A stretch of 8,308 nt of DNA from Pseudomonadota bacterium (GTDB taxonomy: Bacteria > Pseudomonadota > Alphaproteobacteria > Acetobacterales > Acetobacteraceae): assembly GCA_021808205.1 (NCBI GenBank), contig JAKBCD010000042.1:1-8308 (forward strand), read 5' to 3'. Positions 6,391 to 8,308 of this stretch are shown in pieces (position 1 is the stretch's first letter; each line of letters starts with the position of its first letter). The notes under the pieces are model-generated. The model worked only from the letters and a program-made list of their open reading frames with translations. It had not been told where the DNA came from and ran no database searches. The translations under genes were made by a program, and so were the position numbers.

Positions 6391-7527
6391 TCAACTCAGG
6401 TTGAGAATCTCCGCGTTGATCTGCGCGATTTTAGTGACCCCCGTCAGCGCCATGGCCACCCGCATTTCCCGGGCGATAATCTCCAGCAATTTCGCCACCC
6501 CGGCCTCGCCACCATGGGCCATGGCGTAGATATAGGCCCGGCCCAGCAGCACCGCATCGGCACCCAGGGCCAGCATCCGCACCACATCCAGGCCTGAGCG
6601 TACCCCGCCGTCGGCAAGCACCGTCAGCTCACCCGCTACTGCGTCCACAATGCGTGGCAGGGCGCGGGCGGCGGAGAGAACGCCATCCAGCTGCCGCCCG
6701 CCATGGTTGGAGACGACGATGCCGTCCGCGCCGAATTTCACCGCCTCGCGCGCGTCCTCGGGGTCCAGAATGCCTTTGAGGACGATCTTGCCCTTCCAAA
6801 ATTCCCGCAGCCATTGCAGGTCCGCCCAGGCAATGGCGGGGTCGAAATTCGCACCCAGCCAGGCGATGTAATCCTCCAGCTTCGTCGGCTTGCCGAGATA
6901 GGCCGAAACATTGCCAAGGTCGTGCGGGCGGCCCAGCAAGCCGACATCAATTGCCCAGCGCGGGTGCCGCAGGGCTTGCCACACCCGCCGCGCCGGGCCA
7001 GCGGGGCCGGACATGCCGGAATGCGCGTCCCGGTAACGCGCTCCTGGCACCGGCATGTCCACCGTGAAGATGAGGGTGGTGATGCCCGCCGCCCAGGCGC
7101 GCTCCAAAGCGTTGCGCATGAAACCACGGTCTTTCAGCACATAGAGCTGAAACCAGATTGGCTTGCGCACCGCGTTCTGCACTTCCTCAATCGGGCAGAC
7201 GGAAACTGTGGAAAGCGTGAAGGGAATGCCCGCTGCCTCGGCCGCGCGGGCGGCCTGCACCTCGCCACGCCTTGCATACATGCCTGCGAGGCCAACCGGC
7301 GCGATGGCCACCGGCATCGCCATCTCCTGCCCGAGTAGCGTGGTGGAGAGGTCGCAGTCCGCCACGTTCTTCAAAACACGCTGGCGCAGGGCGAGATCCG
7401 CGAGGTCTGACACATTGCGCCGCAGGGTTTGTTCCGCATAGGCGCCGCCATCGGCGTAATGAAACAGGAAGGGTGGCAGGCGCCGACGCGCGGCCTCGCG
7501 GAAATCCGTGGCGGAGGAAATGATCAT
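6391..7527 (-). CDS. lldD: L-lactate dehydrogenase (quinone), FMN-dependent, LldD
   Basis: This FMN flavoprotein oxidises L-lactate to pyruvate and passes electrons to the membrane quinone pool. The protein has 378 residues when started at the ATG at 7527-7525. The resulting [24 protein letters not shown] lines up from residue 1 with the remembered E. coli LldD, so the 18 residues of open frame upstream are not used. Conserved blocks include [75 protein letters not shown] and KGILDPEDA. The active-site block is [10 protein letters not shown] with the catalytic His at residue 275, the same number as in E. coli. [10 protein letters not shown] and [10 protein letters not shown] bind FMN phosphate. 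It ends about 18 residues earlier than the E. coli enzyme, in a tail not needed for catalysis. It starts 16 bp after the chromate-transporter half and may be cotranscribed with it. A weak GAAG lies upstream. No lldP or lldR is visible. Confidence 0.95.
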   Translation of the reverse strand: MIISSATDFREAARRRLPPFLFHYADGGAYAEQTLRRNVSDLADLALRQRVLKNVADCDLSTTLLGQEMAMPVAIAPVGLAGMYARRGEVQAARAAEAAGIPFTLSTVSVCPIEEVQNAVRKPIWFQLYVLKDRGFMRNALERAWAAGITTLIFTVDMPVPGARYRDAHSGMSGPAGPARRVWQALRHPRWAIDVGLLGRPHDLGNVSAYLGKPTKLEDYIAWLGANFDPAIAWADLQWLREFWKGKIVLKGILDPEDAREAVKFGADGIVVSNHGGRQLDGVLSAARALPRIVDAVAGELTVLADGGVRSGLDVVRMLALGADAVLLGRAYIYAMAHGGEAGVAKLLEIIAREMRVAMALTGVTKIAQINAEILNLS

Positions 7528-7543
7528 GGTGCGGACGATCTTC

Positions 7544-8068
7544 TTACAAAAACAGTATCCCGGCCAGGGCGCCCGCGCCAAGCAGCCATAGCGGATGCAG
7601 CCTGGTACGCCAGGTGCATAACGCGGTGAGGAGGGTGAGTGCCGCGGTGAGCCAGCCGGTGTCCGATTGCCGGGCCAGCACGCAGGCCGCCGCCAGCACC
7701 AGCCCGGCGGTGATGGGCAGCAGCGATGCCTGCGCCACGTGCCGCCAGCGCGCCTCGTGGTGCTTGTTGAACTGGCAGGCCACGATAGCGGCGGTGATGC
7801 CGGCCGGCAGAACCATTGCCGCCGTGGCCACCAGCCCGCCCGCTATGCCGGCCACATGCGCGCCAAGCATTGTCACGATCATCACATTCGGCCCGGGTGC
7901 GGCGTTGGCAATGGCGTAGAATTGTGAAAACTGCGAGGCGGTGAGCCAATGTTTCTCGCCAACCGTGATCCGCGCGATCTCCGGCACCGTGCTGTTGGCC
8001 CCGCCCACGGCCAGCAATGAGAGCTTGCCAAACAGCGCGGCGATTTGCCCCAGCATGTTCAGGCTCAT
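7544..8068 (-). CDS. Short-chain chromate transporter (ChrA/CHR family), second half of a pair
   Basis: The protein has 174 residues and a single CHR domain of the chromate ion transporter family. After a short N-terminus it shows [13 protein letters not shown], a variant of the family GG-N-PE motif, then [20 protein letters not shown], the A-PGPN signature, and [13 protein letters not shown]. Hydrophobic helices follow up to the C-terminal [15 protein letters not shown]. Full ChrA proteins have two such domains. Short ones occur as adjacent pairs of opposite topology that work together, and here the preceding gene is the other partner. The start ATG (8068-8066) overlaps the upstream stop as ATGA. 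Family members export chromate, a sulfate analogue, by proton-coupled transport, but many paralogues have no proven substrate. The stop is 16 bp from lldD. Confidence 0.9.
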   Translation of the reverse strand: MSLNMLGQIAALFGKLSLLAVGGANSTVPEIARITVGEKHWLTASQFSQFYAIANAAPGPNVMIVTMLGAHVAGIAGGLVATAAMVLPAGITAAIVACQFNKHHEARWRHVAQASLLPITAGLVLAAACVLARQSDTGWLTAALTLLTALCTWRTRLHPLWLLGAGALAGILFL

Positions 8069-8307
8069 GGCGCCGCCCGCCAGGCCAGCAGCAGCGAAAC
8101 GGGCAGTGCCAGCAATACGATGAGCGGCAGGGACAGATGCAGCCCGAAGGCCAGCCCATACACGGCCACGGCCAGCAGCACATTGCGCGGCAGCGTGAGA
8201 ATGGGCACCGCGATGCGCAAGCCCGAACCCAGTGCCAGCCCCGCCGCCGTGGCCGCCAGCCCCAGCAGCGCGTGGCGTACCGTTGGCAGGGCACCATACT
8301 GCCCATA
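8065..8307 (-). CDS. Chromate transporter (ChrA/CHR family), first half of a pair, 3' end only
   Basis: The minus strand is open from the window edge for 80 residues and ends in TGA at 8067-8065. It begins YGQYGALPTVRHALLG, a form of the Y-G-LP-V-ALLG segment that follows the first helices in CHR-domain proteins. Two hydrophobic segments and the C-terminal [10 protein letters not shown] follow. The stop overlaps the start of the second CHR gene by four bases (ATGA), the usual arrangement of short-chain chromate transporter pairs. The N-terminal half, including the motifs that would separate the two partners, lies outside the window. Confidence 0.82.
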   Translation of the reverse strand, partial: YGQYGALPTVRHALLGLAATAAGLALGSGLRIAVPILTLPRNVLLAVAVYGLAFGLHLSLPLIVLLALPVSLLLAWRAAP

Positions 8308-8308
8308 C

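Noticed and set aside
7524..8306. 260-residue minus-strand frame overlapping both chromate-transporter genes
   Set aside because: It is another reading frame of the same strand as the two CHR genes. Its Trp/Cys/Arg-rich peptide is not protein-like, while the competing frames carry CHR motifs.

Overview
The window is GC-rich, densely packed bacterial chromosome with NNC/NNG codon preference. The gene complement is RlmJ, GpsA, a large exported TPR protein, a GFA-fold protein, a GT-C-type membrane protein, a TsdA-like dihaem cytochrome c, LldD and paired short ChrA proteins. It points to an aerobic Gram-negative proteobacterium. An alphaproteobacterium of the Acetobacteraceae type is my best guess from composition and protein style, but the sequence alone does not prove it.

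Layout: positions 1-5416 hold a plus-strand run whose genes overlap or nearly touch: rlmJ (5' end cut off by the window), gpsA, a 17-repeat TPR protein with a signal peptide, a GFA-domain protein, and a multi-span membrane glycosyltransferase-like gene broken by an in-frame TAA near its start. Positions 5423-8308 are on the minus strand. In transcription order they are the 3' end of one chromate-transporter half, a second complete half (ATGA overlap), lldD 16 bp further on, then a 113-bp AT-rich intergenic region and a TsdA-like cytochrome c. The two runs converge with only 6 bp between stop codons (5416/5423).

How the genes fit together: the plus-strand run looks like a housekeeping unit (rRNA methylation, glycerol-3-phosphate synthesis for phospholipids) with envelope-related passengers. 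The minus-strand genes are respiratory or transport related. LldD feeds electrons from L-lactate to quinone, the cytochrome probably exchanges electrons with thiosulfate/tetrathionate in the periplasm, and the ChrA pair is an anion transporter. The 113-bp AT-rich spacer before the cytochrome is the only clear regulatory region. It carries two overlapping sigma70-like promoters and nested dyads, which suggests independent and probably regulated expression of the cytochrome.

No RNA genes, insertion sequences, CRISPR arrays or phage genes were seen. I found no convincing wholly new system. The points most worth checking are the nonsense codon in the membrane glycosyltransferase-like gene, the palindromic promoter region, and the haem-ligand signature and unusual C-terminus of the cytochrome.
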